DNA from: Antilocapra americana
Lineage: Eukaryota; Chordata; Mammalia; Artiodactyla; Antilocapridae
Assembly: GCA_007570785.1 (NCBI GenBank)
Contig: ML660213.1
Coordinates: forward strand, 2,092,899 to 2,156,898
Direction: 5' to 3'
Length of the DNA: 64,000 bases
Shown: piece after piece, positions 45,036 to 57,992 of the stretch
Layout: each line of letters opens with the position of its first letter
Numbering within the stretch: the first letter of the stretch is position 1
Notes under the pieces: generated by a model
What the model was told of the DNA's origin: nothing
Databases searched by the model: none
What the model saw: only the letters and a program-made list of their open reading frames with translations
Position numbers and translations under genes: made by a program

Positions 45036-47618
45036 GATTATATTATTAAAATGTTAAGCAGATTACTTCATTGAGAGAAATGTAATATCTTGTAGTTGAA
45101 GGTTAAATGTTAACATCTTAAATAAAAATATCAAATATAGCATTCAAAACGAAATTATATTAAAACAGCCCTGCAAAAATTAATGAAAATAAACAACCAC
45201 CCTCCGATATTTTTAAGTCATGTGAGTAATTGCTTTAGGAACTCTTTTCAAAGTTCCCATCTTAAAAAAAATTACACACACACACACACACACATACTTG
45301 GCAATTATAAAAATTTCTTGGCAATATCAATATATCAGTTCTTCGAAAACTTATTCAGTTTGGCTTTTTTCCTCTCTATCCAATCTGCTTTCATTTAAAA
45401 CCATATTTTTTCCTAAACACATCGACCTTGTATTCCATTTGACTTAATTATAAAACAAAGCTTTAACATAAAGACCAAAAATCACATACTAGCTCCTCGC
45501 GGACCTGGATATATACCCTTCTGCTGCTTTTTTTTTGCATGCCATTTTTTACAGCCTGTTACTGTCATTTGGTGTTTGACTGTTATCATTATAAAAGATA
45601 CAGGCTTTTCTACTTTGTTATTTGTAGCATTATCTCATGTTTTACAACATCTCTGTGCCACATGCAGGCACATGAAATATAACTCGTGGAAAGTTCTCGA
45701 AGGTATTAATGCATAAAAAAGAATGTGGTTCCATCTCTACTGTCTTTACCCAGCCAAAAGCTGATGAACAGCCAATTTTCCTTTATCACATTAGCGCAGC
45801 CATGAGGGAAACACATTTGTTCTAGTCAGCTCCACTAAAGATACTATTACCAATCTAACATATACATGTTTTATATCAGCAGTATTCTCAGAGCATGAGA
45901 GAGCCAACAATATATTAACACTAGCATGACAGTTTATTTAAGGAAAGAAAATTGTCTCTGTAGAGGGACAGAAGTTAGAAATGTATGGCTAAAGCTCAGT
46001 GTCGCTGGTCTAATAAAGGTAATAACTCTTTGGCTTTCTTTACAGCAGGTAACACTCCTGTGACAGCTCTGTCATATCATTCAAATAAAAATGTTGTCTT
46101 TTACAAGTTTAAGCGCACCTTTATTTTGAGTCAGATAGAAAGGATGCTTTTGATTTTCTATGTTCACTGTATTATATCCGTAGTCAAGAGTTCAGGACCT
46201 TCTTTCCTTTTTTCTTTTTCTTTTTTTATCAACTCATCACATATTTACTTAGTAGAAGGATTCAGTGTCACTTGCAGTGAATTCCAGAAGAATGTTTTCA
46301 CTTTGTTGGTACTTAAAAAATGATCAGTGATGATCCCAAGTCACTCTTGCCTGTTGTTGCCTCTCCCCCACCCACCACCCACCACCACCTTTCTATAAAT
46401 AAGATTAAATCCTCTTTGGTGTTCTGTATCATGTTTTATATTCCAAGATTCTCTAAACTACTTTGCAATTCAGGTCTGGGGCCCCATCACACCGAAACTG
46501 TGACCATGATGGTGGGTGGCTCTTTGCCATAGCTCATCCTGATGACCCCCTTGCCAGTCATTTAAGGGAATAGGAATATATACAATGGAATCTCTGATCT
46601 GTAAAAAGAAAGCCTTCTGCTCAAGTGAACTTCCTCTCTATCTTTCTCCACCTCTCTGAGGATTAGAGGAGTTTGGACATGTTTATTGGTGTGGTTGGAA
46701 GGAATGAATTGGCAAAACTAGCAGCAGCAGTAGAAAAGCTTTACACCCTCACAAGATCTCCAAAAACATTTCAGAAAGGAGATACAAGGGAGCATGTCAT
46801 TCTCAAGCCTTCATTCTCTCAGGCCTTCAAATTTTATTTTATTGATTTCTTTTTTGGAGGGGGTCAAATTTATGTCTCTGTGGTAGGCAGTACTTATTCC
46901 TTTGAGCTCCAGAGTATATTAGGCTTTAAAAAAAAAAAAAAAAGAAAAGGTAGAATTCCTCACCATTCTCATGCCTGATTAGAGAGGACCATAATTCAAA
47001 ATTCTAGAAAATCATACAACTGCTGAGAGGCCACCAAGGGAAAAAATACAACCAGGCCCCACCTGTAATTATCAACAATCTCTTGTTTCACCGAAATGCC
47101 AGATTTCTGTTGCTTTTCTACTTAGGCTGGCTGCTACCGCGACCGCCGCCGCCACCACCACCACCAACACAAAAACAAAACAATGCTGATTCAGGCTGGG
47201 GAAAAATAGGCAGAGTCTCTATGCTGACTTCCTCACTGGAGAAATAGTTTTGCAGTCTTCATGTTGCTTATATCCTCCTAATTTCAATTTAATTCAGCAC
47301 AGCATGAACCCAGAATCCACAGTGGCCCTGTAAGTTACACCAAAAAAAATAAAATAAAATCAGGATCCTTTTCCTCTAGGAGTTTGTATGTATGAAAGCA
47401 TAGAGTATCTTTAGTATACTAAAAGTATGTGAATCACTATAAAATATGACAGTTGTTTTTCACTCAAGCACTGAAGCTTATTGTCTTTTTCACGGAGTTG
47501 CTTCGAGAAGTTGTGCCTTAATCCATATATGTGTGGTATAGAATCTATTTTGGGACCTTCATTGAGGGACCTGTCTTCCTACAACTGACTTATGAGCCTC
47601 CCAAGAATATACGTTTCA
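45036..47618. other. USH2A intron 3, mostly unrecognised
   Basis: Intron with a short CA repeat (45275-45294), a C-rich tract (46363-46392), an A16 run (46928-46943) and the CCG/CCA triplet run at 47131-47170. A plus-strand open frame at 45985-46323 has no family match that I know and lies antisense in the intron. Composition is less AT-rich than intron 4. Confidence 0.5.
47131..47170. repeat. CCG/CCA triplet run
   Basis: CTGCTACCGCGACCGCCGCC followed by GCCACCACCACCACCAACAC. A CpG-containing triplet run is unusual in this AT-rich intron. Confidence 0.9.
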
Positions 47619-48868
47619 CTAGTAAAGTAATGCTCAAAATTCTCCAAGTGAGACTTCAGCAATACGTGAACTGTGAAATTCCAGATGTTCAAGCTGGTTT
47701 TAGAAAAGGCAGAGCAACCAGAGATCAAATTGCCAACATCCACTGGATCATCGAAAAAGCAAGAGAGTTCCAGAAAAACATCTATTTCTGCTTTATTGAC
47801 TATGCAAAAGCTTTTGACTGTGTGCATCACAATAAACTGCGGAAAATTCTGAAAGAGATGGGAATACCAGACTACCTGACCTGTCTCTTGAGAAACCTGT
47901 ATGCAGGTCAGGAAGCAACAGTTAGAAATGGACATGGAACAACAGACTGGTTCCAAATAGGAAAAAGAATATGTAAAGGCTGTATTTTGTCACTCTGCTT
48001 ATTTAACTAATATGCAGCATACATCATGAGAAATGCTAGGCTGGAAGAAGTACAAGCTGGAATCAAGATTGCTGGGAGAAATATCAATAACCTCAGATAT
48101 GCAGATGACACCACCCTTATGGCAGAAAGTGAAGAGGAACTAAAAAGCCTCTTGATGAAAATGAAAGAGAGTGAAAAAGTTGGCTTAAAGCTCAACATTA
48201 AGGAAACTAAGATCATGGCATCTGGTCCCATGGCATCATGGGAAATAGATGGGGAAACTGTGGAAACAGTGGCTGACTTTATTTTGGGGGGCTCAAAATC
48301 ACTGCAGATGGTGATTGCAGCCATGAAATTAAAAGACGCTTCCTCCTTGGAAGGAAAGTTATGACCAGCCTAGATAGCATATTGAAAAGCAGAGACATTA
48401 CTTTGTCAACAAAGGTCCATCTAGTCAAGGCTATGTTTTTTCCAGTAGTTATGTATGGATGTGAGAGTTGGATGTGACGAAAACTGAGTGCTGAAGAATT
48501 GATGCTTTTGAACTGTGGTGTTGGAGAAGACTCTTGAGAGTCTCTTGGACTGCAAGGAGATCCAACCAGTCCATTCTAAAGGAGATCAGTCCTAGGTATT
48601 CATTGGAAGGACTGATATTGAAGCTGAAACTCCAGTACTTTGGCCACCTGATATGAAGAGTTGACTCATTGGAAAAGACCCTGATGCTGGGAAGGACTGG
48701 GGGCAGGAGGAGAAGGGGACAACAGAGGATGAGATGACATGGCATCACCAAATCGATGAACATGGGTTTGGGTAGACTTCGGGAGTTCGTGATGGACAGG
48801 GAGGCCTGCGTGCTGCAATTCATGGTGTTGCAGAGTCAGACACAACTGAGTGACTGAACTGAACTGAA
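47619..48868 (+). mobile_element. BovB LINE, 5'-truncated, RT and 3' end
   Basis: Begins inside the reverse transcriptase (TAGTAAAGTAATGCTCAAAA). Encodes the fingers/palm pieces VQAGFRKGRATRDQIANIHW and FCFIDYAKAFDCVHHNKLRK, then after a stop at 48008-48010 (TTA to TAA) the catalytic NLRYADDTTLMAE in the same region, and continues to the terminal tail GACTGAACTGAACTGAA. Two further frame losses follow. Sense orientation opposite to USH2A. Inactive. Confidence 0.93.
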
Positions 48869-48869
48869 T

Positions 48870-49595
48870 TTGATGGATCTTGTATTAAAGCAAAACCATT
48901 TTAAACATTCTGAATAACATCTCTCGTAGATTTAACACAAATGATTTGGCAACAGATCTCAAATTCAGATTCACTCTCAGAAGATGAGGATGGGTGATAC
49001 AAATATAAAGAACATCATCTTGAATGCTGAAGATTTCAAACCAAAAAAAAAGAAAACTACTTTTCCCTACAGATAAGAATCTGAAGGGAAAACTTTATGA
49101 AGGAAAAAGTGTTTGGACTTTCTGAAATAGAAATTGTCCTGAAATAGATTTTCTATTTCTAGGTTAAAGAAGGATTTGCATAAAAGATTCAACTATTCCA
49201 TCTATAATCTTTAAGCATAAGGAAGACAGTTTATTCTGAAAACTTCATAAGGTTATTTTAAAATATCACATGTATGTTTCATCCTCTACCTGAAAGCATG
49301 TGGAATGCCACTCTGCTTACCATCCTAAACTAAAGGTCTTCTGAGGTTTTCCCTCTCTTGTTGCATCCACTTTTATTTCCAACTAATCACCAAGAGTCAA
49401 CTTCACCTAAATGGTGAGATTTCCTCACTGTCTGATAATCACACAATGCTTAATTCTATTTCCATGCTGTATTTAAGCTATTCCCATATGGTAATAAACT
49501 TGCTACTGCTTTTCATTTACTTAAATTCTTAGTATTTTCAAAAAATATATATCTCAAGTCCTAAATCCTACAAAGATCCTTTATTGACTCCTTCA
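48870..49595. other. USH2A intron 3, unrecognised
   Basis: No repeat or exon recognised. The AGGTTTTCCCTCTCTTGTTG part may be an old mammalian repeat. Confidence 0.45.
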
Positions 49596-49599
49596 GGAT

Positions 49600-49795
49600 T
49601 GCCAAAGTGTTGCCATTTACTGAGAAGCTAGCATATTGAGCATTGTTCTAAAGTTTTCTTTTATCTTTACAACAACCCAAGACAGATTCAGTATTATCTC
49701 CAAGTAATGAAATGGAATCATAGAGAATTAAATACAAAAAGGTTACATTTTTCAAAGTCACATAGAGGAGTGACTGGTTCTAGAGGCTGTTTTAA
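49600..49795 (-). mobile_element. MIR SINE remnant
   Basis: CATTTACTGAGAAGCTAGCA, TTATCTTTACAACAACCCAA, CAGTATTATCTCCAAGTAAT and CAAAGTCACATAGAGGAGTG, the reversed order of a MIR. Confidence 0.8.
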
Positions 49796-49959
49796 CCAAT
49801 TTTAATTAGCTACGCCCAGTTAGCATTTAGAATTAACCACCATCTAGTTTACCAGACCAATCCATTAAGTTACTTTAACTCAACACAGTGATGATTCAAG
49901 TTTTATATCAATGCCTCCCATAATAAGAAGGGTAACAACCCAAATGAGCAATATAACCA

Positions 49960-50105
49960 TTTGCCATTTTCCTGGAAGTGTTTTGAGTGCTTTACTTACA
50001 GTATCTTACCCAGTTCTCATATCCCCCTCTGCCATGTTATTAATATTATCCCCAAAATGAAGACTCTGAGATTCACCTGCTCCACTATTCTGAGTCTGCA
50101 GACTT
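49960..50105 (-). mobile_element. MIR SINE remnant
   Basis: TTTTGAGTGCTTTACTTACA, CCAGTTCTCATATCCCCCTC and TATTATCCCCAAAATGAAGA. Shorter and more diverged than the previous copy. Confidence 0.65.
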
Positions 50106-50499
50106 TGGGAAACCTTTCATCTTTAAACAGCTTTTACTAGTATAAATGATTGAACTGGAAGATGTCTCTTTGTAAATTCAATTCTTAGGTCCCAGCTCTA
50201 ATTACTGAGACCACATGAAACAAATCCAATCCCTTTTCCACACAAGAGTTCACACATATTTTTCTCCCAAGTCTTCTTCAAGATAAATGTGTTTGGCTTC
50301 TGTGGTGTTCTAAATATGACATGGCTTTGGGTCTCTCTTTTAAAATATGGCTCCAGAAATACTACAATCTCTACATGTGGCCTCTCACCAAATTGAAATA
50401 AGATTATCACCTTAATGTAATCCAAAATTGCATGCTACATTTCTGGCAATGACATCATATAGCTAAAACTGATAAATTAAGTTGAACTGACTGTTAAAG

Positions 50500-50760
50500 C
50501 ATATCTACCCCATCCTGTACATATGCAGTTAGTTTTGTGAATCCAAGGACAGGAATTTATATTTATCCACAATATATTTCATCTTGTTAGATTCAGCCCA
50601 TTGCTCCAGGCTGTCAAAATCTTTTTGGATGCTAAGTCTCTCATCCAATGTATTTAACATCCTCCAAGATTTGTGTCATTTGCAAATTTGATGAGCATGC
50701 CCTACGTGCTGGGCAGAAGCTCAGTAAATACTAATTGACTGATTGACTAATAAATACTCC
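50500..50760 (+). mobile_element. L3/CR1-type LINE remnant
   Basis: ATTTCATCTTGTTAGATTCA, GCCCATTGCTCCAGGCTGTC, AAATCTTTTTGGATGCTAAG and TTGTGTCATTTGCAAATTTG follow the mammalian CR1/L3 3' region closely. The preservation is good for such an ancient family. Confidence 0.8.
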
Positions 50761-50764
50761 AAAA

Positions 50765-51427
50765 ATAAAACCACCAACACAATCTACAGTGCTGCAATTC
50801 TAAACAATAAAGAAAAGACACCATTTTTAACAGATAAAACGTGTCATACAGGAATTCTTCATCTTTGCAGAGTGACCTTATTTACTAACATGGGTTTTTT
50901 ATAGAATCATATAATTATGAATAAACACACACATCTATTAAATATTTTCTATGCTATATTTACACAAACAATATGACAAAAAGAGCTGAGGTGATTATTT
51001 ATGAAAAGTTCGTTTTTAGAAATTAATCACATGGGTTGCATACAAGTATTTGGAATGTGTATGTATTCCCACTATTAATTTGATTTACTGATAACTTCTT
51101 AAACCTTCCTTCTCTTTGACTGTGTAAAAGATGCTGCAGGGAAATGGCTTCTGACACAGCTATATTATTCAAGATTTTCTGACTTATGTTTTTCTCTTTA
51201 TTATCTCCCATGAGCTCACACATTTCAACACTCCTCCCCTGATTCCTTCTCCCTTCCTCCCTGCTCCATTCATCCCCAACCCCCTCCCCAACAGACCCCT
51301 GTCTCTGACATACAGACGTCTATTTTTCCTCTATGAATAACTCAGATAAGCCAGGCCCTGGAAGTGATCTGTGTCTAAGTGACTACATTTCCACCCTAAG
51401 CAGGGTACTTTGGATTTACTACTCTCT
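50765..51427. other. USH2A intron 3, unrecognised
   Basis: Includes a C-rich tract (51234-51300). No gene or nameable repeat. Confidence 0.45.
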
Positions 51428-51438
51428 CCATGACATGG

Positions 51439-51708
51439 CCAGAGAAGGAAATGGCACCCCACTCTTGCCTGGAAAATCCCATGGACAGAGGGGCCTGGTA
51501 GGCTGCAGTCCATGGGGTCGCTAGGAGTCGACATGACTGAGCGACTTCCCTTTCACTATTCACTTTCATACATTGGAGGAGGAAGTAGCAGCCCACTCCA
51601 GTGTTCTTGCCTAGAGAATCCCAGGGACAGGGGAGCATGGTGGGCTGCCATCTATGGGGTCGCACAGAGTCGAACACAACTGAAGTGACTTAGCAGCAGC
51701 AGCAGAAG
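51439..51708 (+). mobile_element. BovA2 SINE, first of a stack of three
   Basis: Two-unit BovA2 from AGAGAAGGAAATGGCACCCC to CTTAGCAGCAGCAGCAG. A short deletion removes CCAGTAC in unit one. CCATGACATGG flanks it at 51428-51438 and 51709-51719. Confidence 0.93.
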
Positions 51709-51719
51709 CCATGACATGG

Positions 51720-51837
51720 AAGGACATGGCAACCCACTCCAGTACTCTTGCCTGGAAAATCCCATGGATGGAGGAACATGGTAGGCTACAGTCCATGGGG
51801 TCGCAAACAGTCAGACATGACTGAGAGACTTCACTTT
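51720..51837 (+). mobile_element. BovA monomer, second of the stack
   Basis: Single BovA unit AAGGACATGGCAACCCACTC to CTGAGAGACTTCACTTT. It lies between CCATGACATGG (51709) and CCATGGCATCTCTT (51838), copies of the same target. Confidence 0.9.
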
Positions 51838-51851
51838 CCATGGCATCTCTT

Positions 51852-52066
51852 GGGCTTTCTTGATGGCTCAGTGAGTAGAGAATCCACCTGCAATGCAGGA
51901 GACACAGCTTTGAGCCCTAGGTTGGGAAGTTCCTCTAGAAGAGGAATTGGCAACCCACTCAAGTATTTTTGTCTGAAAAATCCCATGGACATAGGATCCT
52001 GATGAGCTACAGTCCATGGGTTCACAAAGAGTCAGACACGACTGAGCAACTAAGCATGTATGCATG
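51852..52066 (+). mobile_element. Bov-tA SINE, third of the stack
   Basis: Head GGGCTTTCTTGATGGCTCAG to tail GACACGACTGAGCAACTAAG. CCATGGCATCTCTT (51838-51851) and CCATGACACCTCTT (52067-52080) flank it. Confidence 0.93.
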
Positions 52067-52261
52067 CCATGACACCTCTTAAAGTTCTCTCTCCAAATAC
52101 TGCAATCTCCTAAGAACAAATCTCCAGCTTAATCAATCTCTAGAAATGTAACATAGGAATGCAAGTAATGTTCTTTGTCCTATCTTGAGTGGATATAAAA
52201 CTCTCATGGCCACTTCTTCCTAAACTATTACTCTATTTACTTTAAAAAGTAGCTATTAATT

Positions 52262-52282
52262 TACACACACACACACACACAC
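52262..52282. repeat. (CA)10 microsatellite
   Basis: Uninterrupted ACACAC run. Confidence 0.95.
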
Positions 52283-52439
52283 AATGGAAAAATGTGCCAA
52301 TGGCTTGATTTATTATTGGTTTCATAGGGAATGGGGATAGAGTCAGCCCATTGTCTATAGATATGATCTAGGAACAGTTTATGCACAATTCCATATTTAA
52401 GAATGCTTTTGGTAATGTGCATATGTTTCATAAAATAAA

Positions 52440-52650
52440 GTACATAAAATAAATAATAAAGAACTTATTAGTATATAGCACAGGGAACTATATTCAACAT
52501 CTTGTAATAACCTACAATGGAAAAGAATCTAAATATATATATATAGGTGTGTATATATATATATATATACATATATGAATCACTGCTATACACTTGAAAT
52601 TAACAAAACACTTCATATTAACTATACTTCAATTTATAAAAATGGTTGAA
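52440..52650 (+). mobile_element. L1 3' end with internal TA microsatellite
   Basis: GTATATAGCACAGGGAACTA, TATTCAACATCTTGTAATAA, GCTATACACTTGAAATTAAC and TTAACTATACTTCAATTTAT are the artiodactyl L1 3' UTR in sense. A TA run has expanded at 52532-52576. Confidence 0.88.
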
Positions 52651-55600
52651 AAAGAATGTTTTTGGTACACAGATGATCACAATATCCTACACTCTTAATT
52701 GTCTCAATGTATCATTAGTTCTTTTTCCTATTTTATCCATACAGAACAGATGACCTCTAAAAGATTATTAGAATTAGCTAAAAAGCACCTTAGTAACTTT
52801 TTCAACATTTCATATCCCTAAATCTGGAAGTTTTTATGCCTACAATTTCCTTTCCTTAAAAAGTCAAGTTCTTATCATGTCTTCCCTGTCTAGGAAGAAA
52901 ACTGTTCATCATACCCTTCATGCCTTTTCAATGTGTTGAATTTAAAGTCACATTTCTTATTTTCCCCTAAATCTTTCCCAGTTTTTAAAATCTATTTAAA
53001 TTATAATGATACATATAACTAGGTCAAATTGTGCCTGAAAATGGTTGACATCAGATTCCTGTTTATAAGTTCAGGGAGTAACAAAGATGTGAAATCATAC
53101 CTGATCCCAAAGTCAGAGGGTCATCACTCAATCCTCAGCATCTAGATAGATATGTAGGAAATCATTTCTGTACACAATCCAAAAACTCAACTCTGTGCTA
53201 GTATTCAACTAATATCTTAAAGATCCTGAGCAGTAATTTGTAAGTTGAAATGGAGTCCTGCTCTATAAACAAAACAGGTAAAATACCTCCTTCTGCTATG
53301 CAGGAGTTACTCCTACTAAAATCTTCAACAAAGGCAAAAGATCCCATTAATTAATTAATGGATTATTAAATTTATGTTCTTGAAAGAAACACATGCTTTT
53401 CTACAAGTACCTATCTTCTAGCCATTCTGCGTCCTTAGTTTTTTTTTTTTTTATTGTTGTGTTTTTTCTTCCCCAGCTCCAGGGGTATTGAGCAAAATTT
53501 ATAGAAAATGTGTCTCATAGACTAAATGAAGAAGAGCCATTTTAGGCCAAAGGAAAAATGTGGATCTCTTTAACCTCCTTTAGAGAATTGTATCATGAAA
53601 TCTGATATGAATTGCTTTATCTTTAAAGACACTCAGAACTGAGAATAAAGTCTTCATGGTGACCCTTGTTTAAAGGAGGTGCTCTTTGCCCTAAAGCTGG
53701 TGAGATAGTAATTGTCTAAGCACTTTTTTCTTCAATCAGTAATGGAGAAGCACACACATTTAATTTGGTTTAGACAGAAAAAATGACAGCAGCAAATAGG
53801 TATTTTTTTAAGGTAAGGATTGTATCAGCCCTAAAACCAAAAGTAGCTATTTTGGGGTCACATGTAGAACATTCAGCAAAGTTTCCTTTCTTTTGCCCCT
53901 TTGCAACAATAACAAAGAAAAAATCTAAGATTGTGTCATCAGTTAAAGCAAAATAAATGAATGCTTTCATTATTCTCTGAAGAAAAATATACTAGCAATT
54001 GGATAACCAGATTCAAGTGGTGCTCTTGAAAATAATATTCATTTTATCTTTTTACAACTCACATTTATACAGTCCAATTCTTACATATTTCTTCCCAAAC
54101 CATTTTTCCCAATGTAAGCAGCAGCTGTCAAAAAAAAAAAAAAGAATCCTTACATTTGGTGGTGTATTTGGAATCTCTTTTTGCAAAGAGATTAAACTTC
54201 TCTAAAGGCTGACAGGCTCCAGAAACGTGAGGCCCAGAATAAAAATAATGGGTAGGAGAAATAGTCACATGTTCACTTACCAAAAACAGTGAGTTTATAT
54301 TAATTGCTATAATGACTGACTTCAGTATATTTTTAGAAAGAGAAAATCAAGAATGAAGGTGGCTATTAAAGCGTAAAACAAAAGGGAAGGGAGAGAACTG
54401 CTAAGGTTATAATGGCTAATATAAAAATCAGCTTATCTATCATCTCCCACGTAATACTGTTTCAGATATTTCGATAGCGCTTTGTTATCTCCTGATACGT
54501 GTAACAACTGACGTTGTTAAGTTAGGGTATCTTGCCATTCCCTTAAGTATAACTAGGTAGCAGTTTACTTCTACCTTCTACAAATTCACCTTTGAATTAT
54601 AATGTTTAAATACTCGGTTGAGCTTTTAGGACTTAATGAGACATTTTTTTAGTACCAGTGATGGGGATGAAAGGATGCAGGGTTTATCATCTCTCAGACC
54701 TCACTTGTCTATTGCCACCTCATTGAGTCCTTTAATGTTCGAGCTGGCCTAAATGATCACTCAATAACTTTCTACCATGTTGTCATATTTTAATCCTGTA
54801 GGAGTAAATTTTCTCTCCAAATATCTCTGATTTAATTAGCTTGCTCTCCTCTCCCCCCATAACTCACCATGTGCATACATGAGCTGCACGCGTGTGTACA
54901 TGCACACACACACACACAGTAACATCAACTTCAGTCAGCCCCAGCACCAGCACAAAATCCTTCTAATTCAAAGAGGTTTCCTGCCACAACTTTAACAAAA
55001 CTGTTTCTACTGTCTGTGATTTTTTTCCTCATCCATTCTTTCTGTTTCCATCTCTGAAACTCCTCTTAGAGGCACGTTGGGTCTGCCTGTGGACATGTTT
55101 CTATTTGCTCTAGATCAGATCTGATAACTGCAGGGCAACGGAGGGTAAGCAGGACAACTCATTTTCTCAGGGCAAGGATCCCCTTTCACCTGGCTTTCAT
55201 CAGCCTGCCTTCTTCTGGCCTAGAGTCCACACTGTATGCTCCAAACTGAGGCCAGCTGTCACCACTGCCTGATGCCTCTTGATGGGGAAGAGTGGGAGAA
55301 TCTGACCCAGCCTGTCACTCCAAGGGCTGCTTGCCAATTCCTGTCCCCGGCAGTCACGGAGTCCTCCTGCCCCCGAAGTCTGTCAGCTCCAGGCTTATGA
55401 CACCCACGACTCAGTTCTCTCCTCCAGCACAACTTCTCTCTCCTGTATGTATTTTGGGCTGTGGTTTCTTTTGCCAACCTGGTCTCATCTGCTTTCTACT
55501 TTCCCAGATTCCTGTGACACATGTTCTAATCATCGTGTTCTTTTCTATACCTCCCAATAGTAGCATTTGTGATCAGCTGCTGCTGTGTCTGAGCAGGTTA

Positions 55601-57992
55601 AAATGGTAAATTCCCTTACCTAGCCAAAAAAAAAAAAAGAAAAACCAGTGAAGACCTGAAACACTCACTGTGAGAAATAAATGTGGGGACTGCCTAAAGT
55701 AACTTACCCGAAATGCACTTGAGAGCTTCTCAAAATTTCACTTTACCATTAGGCTTTCACGCTACTCGGAATCAGTGTCTAAGTCATTTATACCATTAGA
55801 CCAGCTAGATGACAGCAAGTTGTCAACAGATTTCTCAAGGATTTCTCCAAGGAACTAGAGACTTACAAGTGGGAGAAAGTGTCACTCCATCTGAATCCAA
55901 CCATCACACCAATTGACCTGAAAGCAAGAAAGGTTCTGTTTCTCTAAGGAAAATAAAACAATTGAAAAGCTTGAGCATCCAATCAAACAAATTACATTTA
56001 ATTCCCCAGAGGGCTACACCACTTGTGCTCAAACCAGAGTTTCGAAGGAATATCTATTCTAAAAGTTAAGCTTAGCACAGACTACTGAAAAGGAGCAAAA
56101 AATAAAATGAATAAAATTGAAATATAATAGAACTGAGGAACTACATAGGCATAAAAGTACAATATTACTTTAAAATAATGTTACTATTAAATAACATTTT
56201 ATATGAACTTGAATTCAAGCCCTGTCATTTAAAATTACATATTTATGAACTAAGAGGGGAATTGATAAAGAATTCCGGTTTTCAGGTTGCCATTAGTGAT
56301 CGGTAAGAATAATTACTCTATTAATGAAATCTGCAGACAACACCCAATTGATAGGTACTGTGAAAGTCATTAAGAAACCAACCTAGAAGAAAATGCAAGA
56401 GGTTGGATTATCGGGCAAGAATGGGGTAGGAGATTTACTCTATTTAAAGGGAAGGTCACTCAGAACACACACTTTAAATAACTTATTTTTCCAAGTAGCT
56501 GAAAATGTTTGAGTACTACTCACCACCTCATATTTACTAGGCAGCAGCACTGCTTCAGACAACAGACAGGATATGGAGCCAGAATCATGAAAAATCAAAA
56601 AGATCAAAAACACCATATGCGAAAGAAAGAAGTCTCAAGAAACAACAGAGAAAGACATTCTTTACATATTTTTTCCTTGGCATGAGATGTGAAGAAAATG
56701 TATATAATTTTTAAAGAAACTCCACCTATCTTCTGGGTTATAACAGAACTCAAAAAGCTGAGTGTGGATGCCTCTGTGAAGAACAAAAGATACTATAGAA
56801 TTCAGCATGAGACAAATTGTGAGGGACAAAAAAGGGAACCACTAGTTTGAATTATAGTATTTTTTTTTTTTGACCGATTAGAGAAAGGACAGCAGTGAGT
56901 GACACAATCACCATCATTGGAAAAGACTACACAGTGATCAACAATCATCTGAAAGAGAATTTTGTTAGAGATAATGAGATTTATGTAGAATTTAGCAAAG
57001 TTGTGTTCATTCATCATTTTAAAAATATATTGAGGTTTTCAGTCTATCACATATATTTTTCTCAATACCATCATTCTTTACCAAACTCACTCAATTCCAA
57101 ATTTGTTTACATAGTTACTTATATTAAACATCCACGATGAAGACATTTTGCTATGTTCTTGACACACATAAATGAAGAAAGAATTTGCCTTCAACAAATT
57201 CAAAATCTACTTAATGTAAAAATCTACCTATAAATGTCTAATAATATCTACCTGCATATAACATATGGTACAGCAAATGGGGAAAAAATTGTCATAGGGG
57301 CACAGAGGAGAAAACGGAAAACAGATTCAGCATGCTTTTTACATAGGAATCTGCATTTGTGCTGGTCCCTAAAATATGTGTACAAAGGAACTAGAGGTTA
57401 GTTCTAGAAGAAGAAAGGTGCAAGGCAGAAGCAACTGTGAGCGAAGGCAAGGAGGGAGAACACAGATGAAAGGACAGTTTTCAGAGACTTAAGAAACACT
57501 GCAGTTAAAGGTCAAGATACTTAGAAGGACAATAAGGCCACAGGTCTACAATCTAAAACATTGTAAAAGGGTCTTGATAGTGTTGCTAAGGGAAGGGGAA
57601 CTCATGGAGCATAGAGTTTCTTTAGACATGTAATCACATTTGTATTTTAGAAAGAAAACAGTTTTTACTATGGAGGTTGTTTTGAAGACAGAGGGACTGA
57701 AAACATTAGGGGTAGGGGGTGGGAAGTAGGACAGTGGAGAGTAGAAAATAATTGTAATACACAACCCAACTGTTAAGGAAGCCTCCTCTTTCAACTCCTA
57801 CTTCCAAAGCAAGTTGTGGAGAACTTTGTTCAAAACTTTAAGGTCATCTTTAATGCTCCTCCAAACTTCTCAATTATTAATGAAATATTTCCAGTTTTCT
57901 CTGTATTTGCCTCATAATCCTGTTTTTGCCCTTAGTTTTTTTTCCTGCTTCATATTCAATAATTCATCAATACCTCTCATCTATATCTTCAT
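52651..57992. other. USH2A intron 3, 5.3 kb poor in recognisable repeats
   Basis: No SINE, LINE or LTR that I can name over more than 5 kb. Contents seen: a T15 run near 53440, an A run at 54130, a short CA repeat at 54903-54919, an A13 run at 55627, and an 18-bp palindrome with a TGACG core at 54502-54519. The part 54860-55610 is richer in GC, and open frames there overlap on both strands without family support. No minus-strand exon with splice sites matching USH2A exon 3 was found. Confidence 0.5.

Noticed and set aside
45985..46323. 112-residue plus-strand open frame as a possible gene
   Set aside because: It has hydrophobic low-complexity content, no family I recognise, no promoter or splice support and lies in an intron; chance frame is likely.
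55259..55609. Overlapping open frames on both strands in a GC-richer patch
   Set aside because: Mirror-image frames in GC-richer DNA are expected by chance. No domain or splice signal supports either.
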